From Streptomyces fradiae (GTDB lineage: Bacteria; Actinomycetota; Actinomycetes; Streptomycetales; Streptomycetaceae), in contig NZ_CP065958.1 of assembly GCF_041270065.1 (NCBI RefSeq), positions 6,944,001 to 7,008,000 of the forward strand: a stretch of 64,000 bases of DNA, written 5' to 3'. Both the position numbers and the translations under genes were made by a program. A model generated the notes under the pieces. That model was not told the origin of the DNA. It searched no databases and saw only the letters and a program-made list of their open reading frames with translations. Each line of letters opens with the position of its first letter. The first letter of the stretch is position 1. Of this stretch, positions 32,351 to 41,180 are shown piece by piece.

Positions 32351-32443
32351 ATGACGAGCGGCCGATCGGGACGCATGGTGGAAGGCATGAGCACCGGATT
32401 CGGGAGGGCCGTGGCCGGTCGCTCGGGCCGGGAGGCGAGGACC

Positions 32444-32710
32444 ATGACTGAGACTGGAACACGGCAAGGCCGGGAGACGCCCCGCGCCGGGTTGTGGGCT
32501 CGTGCCGGCGACCGGCTGATCGTGGGCGGTTCCACGGTCGGGGACGAGGGGCGTGACGGTGAGATCGTCGGGCTCCACCACGCGGACGGCACTCCCCCCT
32601 TCGACGTCCGCTGGTCGGACACGGGCAGGGTCACCCTGGTGTTCCCGGGCCCGGACGCGCGGGTCCAGCACTTTCCGCCGCATGACACGAAGGCCACTAC
32701 GCGGTCGTGA
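32444..32710 (+). CDS. DUF1918 domain protein
   Basis: An 88-residue protein with a DUF1918 domain: ARAGDRLIVGG, DEGRDGEIVGL, PPFDVRWSDTG and LVFPGPDARVQHF follow the SH3-like pattern of this actinobacterial family. GGAGG at 32431-32435 leaves 8 nt before ATG 32444; upstream in-frame ATGs (32351, 32387) overlap the boxed promoter and are less likely. Its last 14 bp overlap the convergent CBS gene. Function unknown. Confidence 0.82.
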   Translation: MTETGTRQGRETPRAGLWARAGDRLIVGGSTVGDEGRDGEIVGLHHADGTPPFDVRWSDTGRVTLVFPGPDARVQHFPPHDTKATTRS

Positions 32711-33296
32711 ACTCCGCCGCCGCGTCCACCACGCCGGGCACCGCCCGGGTGAGCCGCAGGGCCAGATCCGGGGACACGGATGGTGGCAGGCGTCCGGCCA
32801 GCGTCACCACCCCGTCCGTGACCCGTACGGTGAGTGCGGCGTCGCCTTCAGCGATCAGGCGCGTGAGGAGCTCGTGCCTCACGTCCTCGGCGAGCTCGGC
32901 GTCGGAGCGTAGGTAGACCTTGAGCAGGTCGCCCCTGCTGACGACACCGACCGGGCGGCCTTCCTCGTCCACCACGGGAAGCCGCTTGAGACGCCCACGC
33001 CCCATCAGCCGCGCCGCCCCGGCGATCGTGGCGCCGCGCGGCACGGTGACGGCCGGCGCCGACATCAGACTGCCCGCCGTCACCGGGCCCGCCCCGTCGC
33101 CGTCCTCTCCCGGCCCCTTGCCGAGTACGTCCGCCTCGGACACCACGCCGACCACCCTCCCCTCGGCCGACAGCACGGGAACCGCGCTCACACCCCAGCG
33201 CCGCATGGACTGGACGATTTCTTTGACCGGTGCGTCGAGCCTGGCGGAGACCACCGCGTGGGTCATCACGTCGTCGACGGTACGTGGGTGCTTCAT
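32697..33296 (-). CDS. CBS-pair and BON domain protein (monocistronic)
   Basis: A 199-residue paralogue, the shortest CBS-BON protein here. CBS1: DVMTHAVVSARLDAPVKEIV to GVVSEADVLGK; CBS2: SLMSAPAVTVPRGATIA to GVVSRGDLLKVYLR; BON: LTVRVTDGVVTLAGRL. GGAGG 6 nt before ATG 33296 sets the start; the frame runs on to 33458 through the promoter. A GGGCCG box lies 74 bp upstream. Confidence 0.92.
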   Translation of the reverse strand: MKHPRTVDDVMTHAVVSARLDAPVKEIVQSMRRWGVSAVPVLSAEGRVVGVVSEADVLGKGPGEDGDGAGPVTAGSLMSAPAVTVPRGATIAGAARLMGRGRLKRLPVVDEEGRPVGVVSRGDLLKVYLRSDAELAEDVRHELLTRLIAEGDAALTVRVTDGVVTLAGRLPPSVSPDLALRLTRAVPGVVDAAAEFTTA

Positions 33297-33441
33297 GACC
33301 GGCCTCCGGTACGTCCGCGCCCCGAATCCTGTTGCTGCGAGGGTGTCGCCGCCGGGCGGCGGGCGACAAGGGCCGAAAGGGGGCACGGCGTGACCCGGCC
33401 GGCCCTGGCCCGGTCGGTCGGCCGGTGCTTTCCTGAAAGTG

Positions 33442-33533
33442 AGGAGGGGCCCGCCCAAGGGACGCGGGGAAGCGGCTCGAGCCGTGCACCGCGCGATCAG
33501 GATCCGCGAGAAGCGGATGGGCGGGCCCCTCCT
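33442..33533. repeat. 16-bp perfect inverted repeat around a 60-bp loop
   Basis: AGGAGGGGCCCGCCCA (33442-33457) is the exact reverse complement of TGGGCGGGCCCCTCCT (33518-33533). It could be a double terminator or insulator between the two divergent promoters, or the ends of a small non-coding element. Confidence 0.85.
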
Positions 33534-33610
33534 CCTGTCGTGTCATCTCCTCCTGTCGTGTCATCGCGCCGCCTCCCCAAGTGGTCTGGGCGGGAAGTGG
33601 TCTGGGCGGG
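33530..33610 (+). repeat. Two adjacent tandem duplications (18 bp and 16 bp)
   Basis: TCCTCCTGTCGTGTCATC occurs at 33530-33547 and 33548-33565; AAGTGGTCTGGGCGGG at 33579-33594 and 33595-33610. Both are perfect two-copy repeats located just before the USP-side box. Confidence 0.9.
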
Positions 33611-33704
33611 CCGAGCCCGGGACCGACCGGCCCTACCCGGCTCCCCCGGCCCGGTGCGAGCGTGGCAGCAGGCCACCTCACGACCCGGAAAGGCGGTGGG
33701 CGTG

Positions 33705-34604
33705 ATGGAAACGCCCCTGGTGGTAGGAGTCGACGGGTCCGACCCCAGCCTCACGGCGCTGGACTGGGCAGTCGAAGAAGCCGTACGGCACGGGCTTCCC
33801 CTGCGAATCGTCCATGCCTCGCTCTGGGAGCGGTACGAGGGAGTCGTGCCGACCTGGGCCACGGACCGGCCGTCGGGCCAGGTGCTCGCCGAGAACATCG
33901 TCGGCACTGCGGCCGAACGCGCCCGGCGCCGTGCACCCGATCTGCCCCTCACCACGGCTGTCCTGGCCGAGGACGCGTCCACCGCGCTGCTGAGGGAAGG
34001 GCAGGAGGGAGCGATTGTCGTCGTCGGGTCCCGCGGGCGCGGCGAGTTCGCCGACCTGCTGCTCGGCTCCGTCGGCCTCATCGTGGCCGCCCGGGCTCAC
34101 TGCCCGGTCGTCGTCGTCAGAGGGGACCGGCACGCCCTGGAGGCGCGCCATGGACGCGTGCTGCTCGGCGTCGGAGAACACGACGTGGACTCGCCCGCCG
34201 TGCGTTTCGCCTTCCGTGAGGCTGCAGCCCGGGACGCGGAGCTGGACGTCGTCCGCACCTGGCGACGCCCGGCCCACGAACCGATCGATCACCCGCTGCT
34301 GAGCGGCAACCGCGCGATCTACCTCGCGGAACAGTCCGCCGAATTGCTCGACAAGGCCCTGGAGGCCGCGGTGACCGAACATCCCCGGGTGCGCTTGCGC
34401 AGGGCCACGCTCGAGGGTCCCGCCCACAGGGTGCTGACCGAGCGCTCCGCCGCCGCCGACCTGCTGGTCGTCGGGGCCCGGCGCCGAGACGGGCTCGTCG
34501 GTCTGGAGCTCGGCAGGGTCGCCCACCGCGCCCTGCACCACGCCATGTGTCCCGTCGCCGTCGTACCCCAGCGGCGTCTCGGGAGCACGGAAGGAGAGCG
34601 GTGA
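33705..34604 (+). CDS. Two-domain universal stress protein
   Basis: A 299-residue protein with two USP domains. Domain 1 opens LVVGVDGSDPSLTALDWAV and has the ATP motif VVGSRGRGEFADLLLGSV; domain 2 opens GRVLLGVGEHDVDS and ends with GARRRDGLVGLELGRVAHR, where the glycines are partly lost, so the second site may not bind ATP. GGAAAGG at 33687-33693 supports ATG 33705; a longer frame starts in the promoter. Stop and next ATG overlap (TGATG). Confidence 0.93.
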   Translation: METPLVVGVDGSDPSLTALDWAVEEAVRHGLPLRIVHASLWERYEGVVPTWATDRPSGQVLAENIVGTAAERARRRAPDLPLTTAVLAEDASTALLREGQEGAIVVVGSRGRGEFADLLLGSVGLIVAARAHCPVVVVRGDRHALEARHGRVLLGVGEHDVDSPAVRFAFREAAARDAELDVVRTWRRPAHEPIDHPLLSGNRAIYLAEQSAELLDKALEAAVTEHPRVRLRRATLEGPAHRVLTERSAAADLLVVGARRRDGLVGLELGRVAHRALHHAMCPVAVVPQRRLGSTEGER

Positions 34605-35293
34605 TGAACACAGCCGACCGGAACGCCCCGCACGCCACGAGCGACCTCGGCCGCCGCGTCGCGGCAAGGCGCGCCCAACTCGGTCTGTCCCGGGAGGACG
34701 TGGCAGACCGGGCCGGCTCCACGCCCGGCTTCATCGCCTACGTGGAGGAGCGGGTTCCCATTCCGGGGATCGAGTTCCTGGTTCGGCTCGCGAACGCCCT
34801 GGAGACCACGGTCCAGGATCTCACCGGGTCCACGGCGGACCGCGCGCCCGGAGGAGGCCGCGCCGGGTATCGGCCGCGGATGGAGGAGATCGACGAGGAC
34901 GAGTGCTGGGAGCTGCTCGACGACCACGGCGTCGGCAGGATCGCCGTCGAAGGACGGGATGGGCTCATGGTGATCCCCGTGAACTACCAGGTCGTCGACG
35001 GGCAGATCGTCTTCATGACCGCGGCGGACTCGTCCCTCGCGCGCACCGCGGCGTCCGGTGCGGAAGTCGCCTTCGAGGAGGACCACCTGGACGAAGCCTT
35101 CAGCCAGGGCTGGAGCGTGCTCCTCGTCGGTCCGGTGCGAACGCTGTCGGACGAGACCGCGGTACGGAGGATCAAGGACGCCGTCCACTCGGGGCCGTGG
35201 GCCGGGGACGGGCGGGACACCGTGGTGGCGCTCTCGCCGCGCCGGGTGACCGGCCGCCGTATCCGGGTGCCGGGCGCGCCCGGAGGCCCGTAG
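34604..35293 (+). CDS. XRE-type HTH fused to pyridoxamine 5'-phosphate oxidase-like domain
   Basis: A 229-residue fusion. Residues 15-70 are an XRE helix-turn-helix (RVAARRAQLGLSREDVADRA...IEFLVRLANALE). After a short linker a flavin-reductase/PNPOx-like barrel follows (CWELLDDHGVGRIAVEG, VIPVNYQVVDGQIVFMTA, GWSVLLVGPV). The fusion is known in actinobacteria; the barrel may bind FMN or F420 and tune DNA binding. Encoded directly behind a USP. Target genes unknown. Confidence 0.88.
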   Translation: MNTADRNAPHATSDLGRRVAARRAQLGLSREDVADRAGSTPGFIAYVEERVPIPGIEFLVRLANALETTVQDLTGSTADRAPGGGRAGYRPRMEEIDEDECWELLDDHGVGRIAVEGRDGLMVIPVNYQVVDGQIVFMTAADSSLARTAASGAEVAFEEDHLDEAFSQGWSVLLVGPVRTLSDETAVRRIKDAVHSGPWAGDGRDTVVALSPRRVTGRRIRVPGAPGGP

Positions 35294-35320
35294 GCGTCAG
35301 ACCTGGTGCAGACTGCCGAC

Positions 35321-36046
35321 ATGGCTGAGGACGAGGCGCAGGTCAGCCCACCTGACTCGCTGCTGCAGTTGATCGACAATCTCGCGCGGTTCCATCGCGA
35401 GCATGAGGAGTACTACGCACAGGCGCCGTTGCGTCAGGCCGGCGACCTGCAGGCGCGGTCTCGTGCACTGAAGGCGTTGGCCGACCGGTGGAGCCTGATC
35501 GGCGTGGGGGAGCAGGCGTCGGAGATCGCGTTCGCCGGAACGGAGGACCTGAATGCCCCCGGGCTCGTCGCGGAGTCGGGGATTCTCTTCATGGAGGGGG
35601 AGGGCGAGCCGGCCGAACTGCAGAGGTTGAAGCGTGAGATCGGGCTGCTGGCGCACGACCTGGAGCAGACGGGCGTCTGGCTGGCCGAGGCGATGGAGCA
35701 GGCGTGGGAGATGGCGGGGGGCCTGGCTGCCTATCCCGCGCTGGCCGACCTGCTCGGGGAGCGGCACCGGATCATCGCCGACGACTGGCAGTCGGCGGGC
35801 CTGCAGACACTGATCGCGCGGCTGCTGCGACGCGCCCTTGACCTGCTTGCCCGCGTCGACTTCGCTCCGGCGGCGTTGCGGGCCGATCTGCGGGGCGAGC
35901 GGACGGCCCCCACCTACCTCTATTCGGCTTCGGAACTGCTCGACCGGGCGGCGGATCTGATGCTGGAATCGGCGACCCTGGTGCACGACAACGAACGACG
36001 CTGGCGCGTCTTCCGCGCCCGGGTGCGGGAGTTGCGGTCCGCCTAG
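35321..36046 (+). CDS. Helical protein of unknown function
   Basis: A 241-residue, mainly alpha-helical protein not recognised as a named family. It has an acidic N-terminus, long amphipathic helices (LLQLIDNLARFHREHEEYYAQAPL; LQRLKREIGLLAHDLEQTGVWLAEAM) and a C-terminal helix ending [13 protein letters not shown]. No signal peptide or membrane segment. ATG 35321 is chosen; GTG 35306 is in frame and equally close to the preceding gene. Codon use is normal. It is third in a USP-XRE/PNPOx unit, separated by 27 nt. Confidence 0.75.
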   Translation: MAEDEAQVSPPDSLLQLIDNLARFHREHEEYYAQAPLRQAGDLQARSRALKALADRWSLIGVGEQASEIAFAGTEDLNAPGLVAESGILFMEGEGEPAELQRLKREIGLLAHDLEQTGVWLAEAMEQAWEMAGGLAAYPALADLLGERHRIIADDWQSAGLQTLIARLLRRALDLLARVDFAPAALRADLRGERTAPTYLYSASELLDRAADLMLESATLVHDNERRWRVFRARVRELRSA

Positions 36047-36246
36047 GCCGAGCCTCGGAGGGACACGCCGTGGAGCATCGCGCGCATCTGGGTGATCTCG
36101 GCGGTCTGCGTCCGGGAAGCGCGGTCGAGGTCCCAACCCCGGCCCGGGCGACACGAACAGCACCATGCCCGGCATGATGAGCAACCGGCAGATGAGGTCA
36201 TGCCGCGCATCCTGAAGAACATCATCAGCGGGCAGGCCATGGCCAC
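36043..36246 (-). CDS. Possible small Cys/Met-rich membrane protein (perhaps decayed)
   Basis: A leftward ORF reads [16 protein letters not shown], then a Cys-rich stretch ([15 protein letters not shown]) and ends [19 protein letters not shown]. The hydrophobic part would continue upstream in frame (VGILAILGV) but no start codon is found there, so the 5' end may be damaged. Position divergent from the copper ATPase and its Cys/Met content suggest metal handling; this is weak. It overlaps the previous gene's end by 4 nt, convergently. Confidence 0.35.
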   Translation of the reverse strand: MAMACPLMMFFRMRGMTSSAGCSSCRAWCCSCRPGRGWDLDRASRTQTAEITQMRAMLHGVSLRGSA

Positions 36247-36297
36247 GCCCAGGATCGCCAGGATCCCGACAGGGACACCCCGCCGCCGGCCTGGGAT

Positions 36298-36313
36298 GGG
36301 GCCGGACGGCCCC
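36298..36313 (+). promoter_or_regulatory. Palindromic box upstream of the copper ATPase
   Basis: GGGGCCGGACGGCCCC, a near-perfect palindrome ending 97 bp before the ATPase ATG. Same pattern as the other island boxes; single copy. Confidence 0.5.
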
Positions 36314-36409
36314 TTCTGCGGGGCTGGTCAGGCCCTGCCCGGCGAGAGGTGGCCGACGTGGATGCCGCGCGGGAGGCTGGAGGAGCAGGCGCACGAGGAG
36401 GCGAGTGCC

Positions 36410-39133
36410 ATGTCTCTCGCGGACGTGATCGTCGTCGTGGCTGCCGCCGGCCTCATAGCCTTGCTGGGCTGGTACTTCTTCGGGCCGCGCAAGTTCGGCA
36501 CGGTCCGCGTGGAGGAAGGCGTACAGCGCGTAGACGTGACGGTGCGGGGCGGCTACAGCCCGAACCTGGTCAAGGTCCGCCAGGGCATGCCGGTCGACCT
36601 CGTCTTCGATCGGCAGGAGGCAGGCGAATGTACCTCCCGCGTCGTGTTCCCCGATCTCAAAGTCGGGGCCGGCCTCCCCGCCCACACCCGTACGACCGTC
36701 CGGCTGAGCCCTGACCGGCCCGGCACCTACGGGTTCGCCTGCGGCATGAACATGATCCACGGGACCCTCGTCGTCGAGCCCGCCGAAGGCGGAGCACCGG
36801 AACCGGGCACGGTACGGGGCGGAGAGGCGGCGCCGAGCGCGGGGGAGCCGTCGGCCGAGGACGCGGAGGCGGCCGACATCGCCGAGCGCCAGGCGGAGAT
36901 CAAGGATCTGACCCGCCGCGTCGTCGTGGGCGCGGTGTTCACCGCGCCGGTGCTGTTCGCCGTGATGGCGCACGAGCTGTTCGGCGCCGACTGGGTTCCC
37001 GGTTGGATGCTGAACCACTGGTTCCAGCTCGCACTGATCACGCCGGTGATGCTGTACACGGGCTGGCCCGTGCACCTCATCGGCTGGCTCGCCCTGCGTC
37101 ACCGGTCGGCGGACATGAACTCCCTGATCACCCTGGGCACCAGCGCCGCCTACGGATTCAGTCTGCTCGTCACCCTCGCCCCGGGGCTACTCCCCGAGGA
37201 CGTACGGGAGGTGTACTTCGAAGCGGTCGGCGTCATCCTGACCCTGATTCTGCTGGGCCGTCTTCTGGAGGCACGCGCCAAGGCAGGCACGGGCGAGGCC
37301 ATCCGCGCCCTGATCGGCCTGCAGGCCCGCACCGCACGCGTCCTGCGTGACGGCGCCGAGACCGAGATACCCGTCGACGAGGTGGTCGTCGGGGACGAGG
37401 TCGTCATCCGCCCCGGGGAGAAGATCCCCGTCGACGCCGAGGTCCTCTCGGGCTCCTCCGCCGTGGACGAGTCCATGGTGACGGGCGAGCCGATGCCGGT
37501 AACGAAGCACGCGGGCGACGTCGTCATCGGTGCCACCGTCAACACCACCGGTTCCTTGCGGGTGCGCGCGGCCAAGGTCGGCGCGGACACCATGCTCGCC
37601 CAGATCATCCGGCTGGTGCAGCGGGCACAGGCGTCCAAGGCCCCGATTCAACGCCTCGCCGACGTGATCTCCGCCTATTTCGTCCCGGCGGTCATCGGCA
37701 TCGCGATCGCGACCTTCGCTCTCTGGTACACGGTCGGACCCGCGCCGGCGCTCACCCTCGCCCTCGTCTCGGCCGTCGCCGTCCTGATCATCGCCTGCCC
37801 CTGTGCCCTCGGCCTGGCCACCCCGCTCTCGGTCATGGTCGGCACCGGCAAAGGCGCGCAGGCAGGCATCCTCATCCGCTCCGCCGAAGCGCTGGAGACC
37901 GCCCACAAGCTCGACACCGTCGTCCTCGACAAGACCGGCACGGTGACCGTCGGCAAGCCGGTCCTCACCGACGTCCGCCCCGTCGACGGAGTCGACGGAG
38001 TGGACGGAGCCGAACTCCTGCGGCTCGTCGCCGCTGTCGAGACCGACAGCGAACACCCCCTCGCCCAGGCCGTCGCCTCCGGCGCCCGCGACCGCGGTCT
38101 TCTGCCCCCGACCGCGACCGGCTTCGACTCCGTCACGGGCAAGGGTGTCCATGCCACGGCCGACGGCCACACCGTCATGGTCGGCACCGCGCGCCTCCTC
38201 CACGACACGGGCATCGACACCACCCCGCTCGACGCCGTCGCCGCGGGCCTCGCGGCCGAGGGGAAGACACCCGTCCTCGCCGCGGTCGACGGCCGCCCCG
38301 CCGGGGTGCTCGCCGTCGCCGACACCGTCAAGGACGACTCGGCCCAGGCGATCGCGGCCCTGCGACAGCTGGACACCGAGGTCGTCATGCTCACCGGTGA
38401 CAACGCCCGTACCGCCACGGCCATCGCCGCCTCCGTCGGCATCCCCCGGGTCCTGGCCGAGGTGCTGCCCGAGCACAAGACCGACGAGATCCGCCGCCTC
38501 CAGGCCGAGGGTCGGACCGTCGCGATGGTCGGCGACGGAATCAACGACGCCCCCGCCCTCGCTCAGTCCGACGTCGGACTGGCCATCGGCACCGGCACGG
38601 ACGTCGCCATCGAATCCGCCGACATCACTCTCATCTCCGGCTCCCTCTCCGGGGTCGTGACCGCCATCCGCCTCTCGAAGGCCACCATGCGCAACATCAA
38701 GCAGAACCTGTTCTTCGCCCTCGTCTACAACGCCGTCGGCATCCCGCTCGCGGCCGGCGCTCTGTATCCCCTCTGGGGCATCCGTCTCAGCCCGATCATC
38801 GCCGCGGTCGCCATGGCCCTGTCCTCCTTGTCCGTCGTCACCAACGCCTCCCGCCTGCGCCGCTGGCATCCCGCACCGCTGCCCGATGCGGCCGACACAC
38901 AGACACTGGCGGAAGTCGAGACCGCGACCGACAGCACGCGGCGAGAGGACGGCCCGGACGGGCACCAGACGGCCCTCGACCCCGTGTGCGGCATGGAAGT
39001 CGACCCCACGACCGCACCCGAACACCGAGACACTTCCGCAGGCCCACTGCACTTCTGCTCCACCGAGTGCGCCGCTGCCTACGATGCCGCTCCCGATCGC
39101 TACGTGCCGTCCGCCGGCCGCCGACGTCCGTAG
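36410..39133 (+). CDS. copA: Copper-type P1B ATPase with N-terminal cupredoxin-like and C-terminal YHS domains
   Basis: A 907-residue pump with an uncommon build. A membrane helix ([19 protein letters not shown]) is followed by a cupredoxin-like domain (about 35-125) with Cys74, Cys111, Met113, Met115 and His117 as possible copper ligands. The P1B core has TGEP, the metal-site CPC (Cys463/Cys465), DKTGT (phosphorylated Asp507), HPLAQ and [12 protein letters not shown]-terminal YHS domain follows (DPVCGMEV with Cys860, later FCSTEC). GAGGAG 9 nt before ATG 36410 fixes the start. CPC-type pumps export Cu(I). The usual HMA domain is replaced by the cupredoxin part. Confidence 0.92.
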   Translation: MSLADVIVVVAAAGLIALLGWYFFGPRKFGTVRVEEGVQRVDVTVRGGYSPNLVKVRQGMPVDLVFDRQEAGECTSRVVFPDLKVGAGLPAHTRTTVRLSPDRPGTYGFACGMNMIHGTLVVEPAEGGAPEPGTVRGGEAAPSAGEPSAEDAEAADIAERQAEIKDLTRRVVVGAVFTAPVLFAVMAHELFGADWVPGWMLNHWFQLALITPVMLYTGWPVHLIGWLALRHRSADMNSLITLGTSAAYGFSLLVTLAPGLLPEDVREVYFEAVGVILTLILLGRLLEARAKAGTGEAIRALIGLQARTARVLRDGAETEIPVDEVVVGDEVVIRPGEKIPVDAEVLSGSSAVDESMVTGEPMPVTKHAGDVVIGATVNTTGSLRVRAAKVGADTMLAQIIRLVQRAQASKAPIQRLADVISAYFVPAVIGIAIATFALWYTVGPAPALTLALVSAVAVLIIACPCALGLATPLSVMVGTGKGAQAGILIRSAEALETAHKLDTVVLDKTGTVTVGKPVLTDVRPVDGVDGVDGAELLRLVAAVETDSEHPLAQAVASGARDRGLLPPTATGFDSVTGKGVHATADGHTVMVGTARLLHDTGIDTTPLDAVAAGLAAEGKTPVLAAVDGRPAGVLAVADTVKDDSAQAIAALRQLDTEVVMLTGDNARTATAIAASVGIPRVLAEVLPEHKTDEIRRLQAEGRTVAMVGDGINDAPALAQSDVGLAIGTGTDVAIESADITLISGSLSGVVTAIRLSKATMRNIKQNLFFALVYNAVGIPLAAGALYPLWGIRLSPIIAAVAMALSSLSVVTNASRLRRWHPAPLPDAADTQTLAEVETATDSTRREDGPDGHQTALDPVCGMEVDPTTAPEHRDTSAGPLHFCSTECAAAYDAAPDRYVPSAGRRRP

Positions 39134-39193
39134 CGCGCCGAGCGGGACGACGTTGATCCGGGGGCGGCCGACAGCAGAAACGCCGCCGTCCGC

Positions 39194-40051
39194 TCACGTC
39201 AGAGGGACGACGGCGACCGGCGCGGGGCTGTGGTGGATGACCGCGTGGGCGACATGGCCGAGATGCGCGCCGAGGGGCACCTTCCGGCTCCGTCGTCCCA
39301 CGATGACGAGTTGCGCGCTTTGCGACGCCTCGACCAGCTGGTACGCAGGCGAGCCCACCACCGCCGCGGCCGCCACGTCCACACCCGCATACCGCTTCCG
39401 CCACGGTTCCACCAGGTCCTCCAGACCCCCGAGGAGGTGGCCGCCCAGTTCCTCGCCGATCCCCGGGTCCATGACGGCCGCGTAGCCGTACGAGGCGGGA
39501 AGCGTCCAGCTGTGCAGGAACCGCAGCGGCACGCCTCTGCGGGCGGCTTCATTGAAAGAGAACGCGAGCAGGGCTTCGCACGGATGGTAGATGTCGACGC
39601 CCACCACGATCCCGCCTTCGGGAGCCAATGAGGCGCCCTCCGCGCGCACGAGGACGACCGGCCGGCGCGCAGAGCCGACGACGGCAAGGGAGACCGAGCC
39701 GACGATGAAGCCCCGGACGCCACCGAGCCCACGCGATCCGAGCACCGTCAGATCCGCCTCGCTCGCGGCGGCCGTCAGTTCCTCGGCCGCCCGGCCTCGC
39801 GCACGCTCCGTGAGCACCTCGAGGCCGGGATGGTCCTTCCGCACGCGGTCCGCCTCGTCCCGAAGGAGACTCTCGGCCCGCTTGGCCAAGTTCCGGGCGT
39901 ACGGCAGGGGCACCTCAGGGGTGTTCGGCCACTCCTCCACATGCACCAGCCGGAGGGGCACCTCGCGCAACACCGCTGCCGTCGCCGCCCAACCCACGGC
40001 GGCGAGGCTTTCCTTCGAACCGTCCAATCCGACGGTGACCAGGGCCGTCAT
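39194..40051 (-). CDS. Two-domain universal stress protein
   Basis: A 285-residue USP pair. Domain 1: LVTVGLDGSKESLAAVGWA with ATP motif LGSRGLGGVRGFIVGSV, intact. Domain 2: IVVGVDIYHPCEALLAF with VGRRSRKVPLGAHLGHVAH, where the G-x2-G-x9-G(S/T) pattern is degenerate. GAGGAGG lies before ATG 40051. Convergent with the copper ATPase and divergent from another USP gene. A regulatory or dimer-stabilising role of the second domain is inferred. Confidence 0.92.
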   Translation of the reverse strand: MTALVTVGLDGSKESLAAVGWAATAAVLREVPLRLVHVEEWPNTPEVPLPYARNLAKRAESLLRDEADRVRKDHPGLEVLTERARGRAAEELTAAASEADLTVLGSRGLGGVRGFIVGSVSLAVVGSARRPVVLVRAEGASLAPEGGIVVGVDIYHPCEALLAFSFNEAARRGVPLRFLHSWTLPASYGYAAVMDPGIGEELGGHLLGGLEDLVEPWRKRYAGVDVAAAAVVGSPAYQLVEASQSAQLVIVGRRSRKVPLGAHLGHVAHAVIHHSPAPVAVVPLT

Positions 40052-40151
40052 GGTGTGCCTCCTCAGCCGTGTCCGCTCTGTTCCGTACGTGGTCCGGACG
40101 GAAGAGGACGTCCTGAACTTCAGGCTGGTGGGTGCCGGCCTCCCGGGGGCA

Positions 40152-40186
40152 GGGCCGGGCAGGTCTCGATCGGGGCCGAACGGCCC
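40152..40186. promoter_or_regulatory. Tandem palindromic boxes between two divergent USP genes
   Basis: GGGCCGGGCAGGTC (40152-40165) and GGGGCCGAACGGCCC (40172-40186), 20-21 bp apart, about 90 bp before the rightward USP and 100 bp before the leftward one. The weaker-plus-stronger pair closely resembles the pair at 52.07 kb. Confidence 0.6.
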
Positions 40187-40274
40187 ATCCCCGGGAGGCC
40201 GGCCACGGTGTCAGCGTGGGGGGTATCGCCCCTCGGGACGTGCTCCCGAGCGGAGGACGTACGGAGGTGGAACC

Positions 40275-41180
40275 ATGATCAGCGAGATCCCCGCTCGACC
40301 GGAGCTCGGCAACGTCGTCGTGGGAGTCGACGGTTCCCCCTCCGCGCGCATGGCCGTGCTCTGGGCCGCAGCCGAGGCGGACCGACGCGGTCGGACCCTG
40401 CACCTCGTCCACGCCGCCGATACCGACCGGCGGGCCCTCTTCGCCGATGCCGAGACGATCCAGGCGGTACGCGAAGCGGGCCGAGACCTGCTGACCGAGA
40501 CCGTGAGCACGGTCCACGAGCGCTTTCCGGACCTTGCCGTCACGAAGGAACTGAGCCGCCAGGAGCCGGTCGCCGGTCTCTGGGCGGCTGCCGGCCACCG
40601 GGGCACGATCGTGGTGGGCAACCGGGGGCTCGGCGGCTTCTCGACTCTCCTGCTCGGCTCCGTCGGTATGGGGGTGGCGGCCCGCGCCGAGGTGCCCGTG
40701 ATCGTCGTCCGTGGTGACGGTGACCGCCCCGAGTCGGGATCGGTGACGGCGGCCGTGCACGGTGCCTCGGATGTCAGCTGGCTGCTCGTCGCGGCTGCCG
40801 AGGCGGACGCCCGCAAGGCGGTGTTGCGACTGGTGAGCGTCTGGAACGTGCTCACCCACGTCGGCAGCGTCGCGACCATGCTGGACGACCTCGACGAGAT
40901 CGCGCGGCAGCGCGTGCACGAGATCAAGGCGCTTGCCGATCGCGTAAGTGACTTCTATCCCGGGCTCGACGTCAGCCATCACGTCGAGACGGGGACGAGC
41001 ACGCCCGGGAACCTGGTCGAGGCGACCGCCCACACCGACCTGCTCGTGATGGGCAGAGAACACCGTGTTCTGGGCGCAGCCCCGTCCCTGGGGCGCGTCG
41101 CCCATGTCCTGCTCCACCACGCCCATTGCCCGGTGGAGATCGTCCCACCCGCCTTCGCCACCCGGGTCGAGGAGACGTGA
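40275..41180 (+). CDS. Two-domain universal stress protein
   Basis: A 301-residue USP pair. Domain 1 opens NVVVGVDGSPSARMAVLWAA, with ATP motif VGNRGLGGFSTLLLGSV. Domain 2 ends LLVMGREHRVLGAAPSLGRV then LLHHAHCPVEIVPP and lacks the full ATP signature. Its first part resembles the USP at 54.56 kb, including LVHAADTD, and its last part resembles that protein's end, suggesting common ancestry. ATG 40275 follows GGAGGTGG. The stop overlaps the next GTG start. Confidence 0.92.
   Translation: MISEIPARPELGNVVVGVDGSPSARMAVLWAAAEADRRGRTLHLVHAADTDRRALFADAETIQAVREAGRDLLTETVSTVHERFPDLAVTKELSRQEPVAGLWAAAGHRGTIVVGNRGLGGFSTLLLGSVGMGVAARAEVPVIVVRGDGDRPESGSVTAAVHGASDVSWLLVAAAEADARKAVLRLVSVWNVLTHVGSVATMLDDLDEIARQRVHEIKALADRVSDFYPGLDVSHHVETGTSTPGNLVEATAHTDLLVMGREHRVLGAAPSLGRVAHVLLHHAHCPVEIVPPAFATRVEET

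Larger units (their letters stand above)
33297..33704. promoter_or_regulatory. Divergent control region with two palindromic boxes
   Basis: A 408-bp gap between divergent CBS-BON and USP genes. Box 1 GGGCCGAAAGGGGGC (33370-33384) is 74 bp before the CBS gene; box 2 GGGACCGACCGGCCC (33619-33633) is 72 bp before the USP gene. Between them are a long inverted repeat and two tandem duplications listed separately. No gene is supported. Confidence 0.6.
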
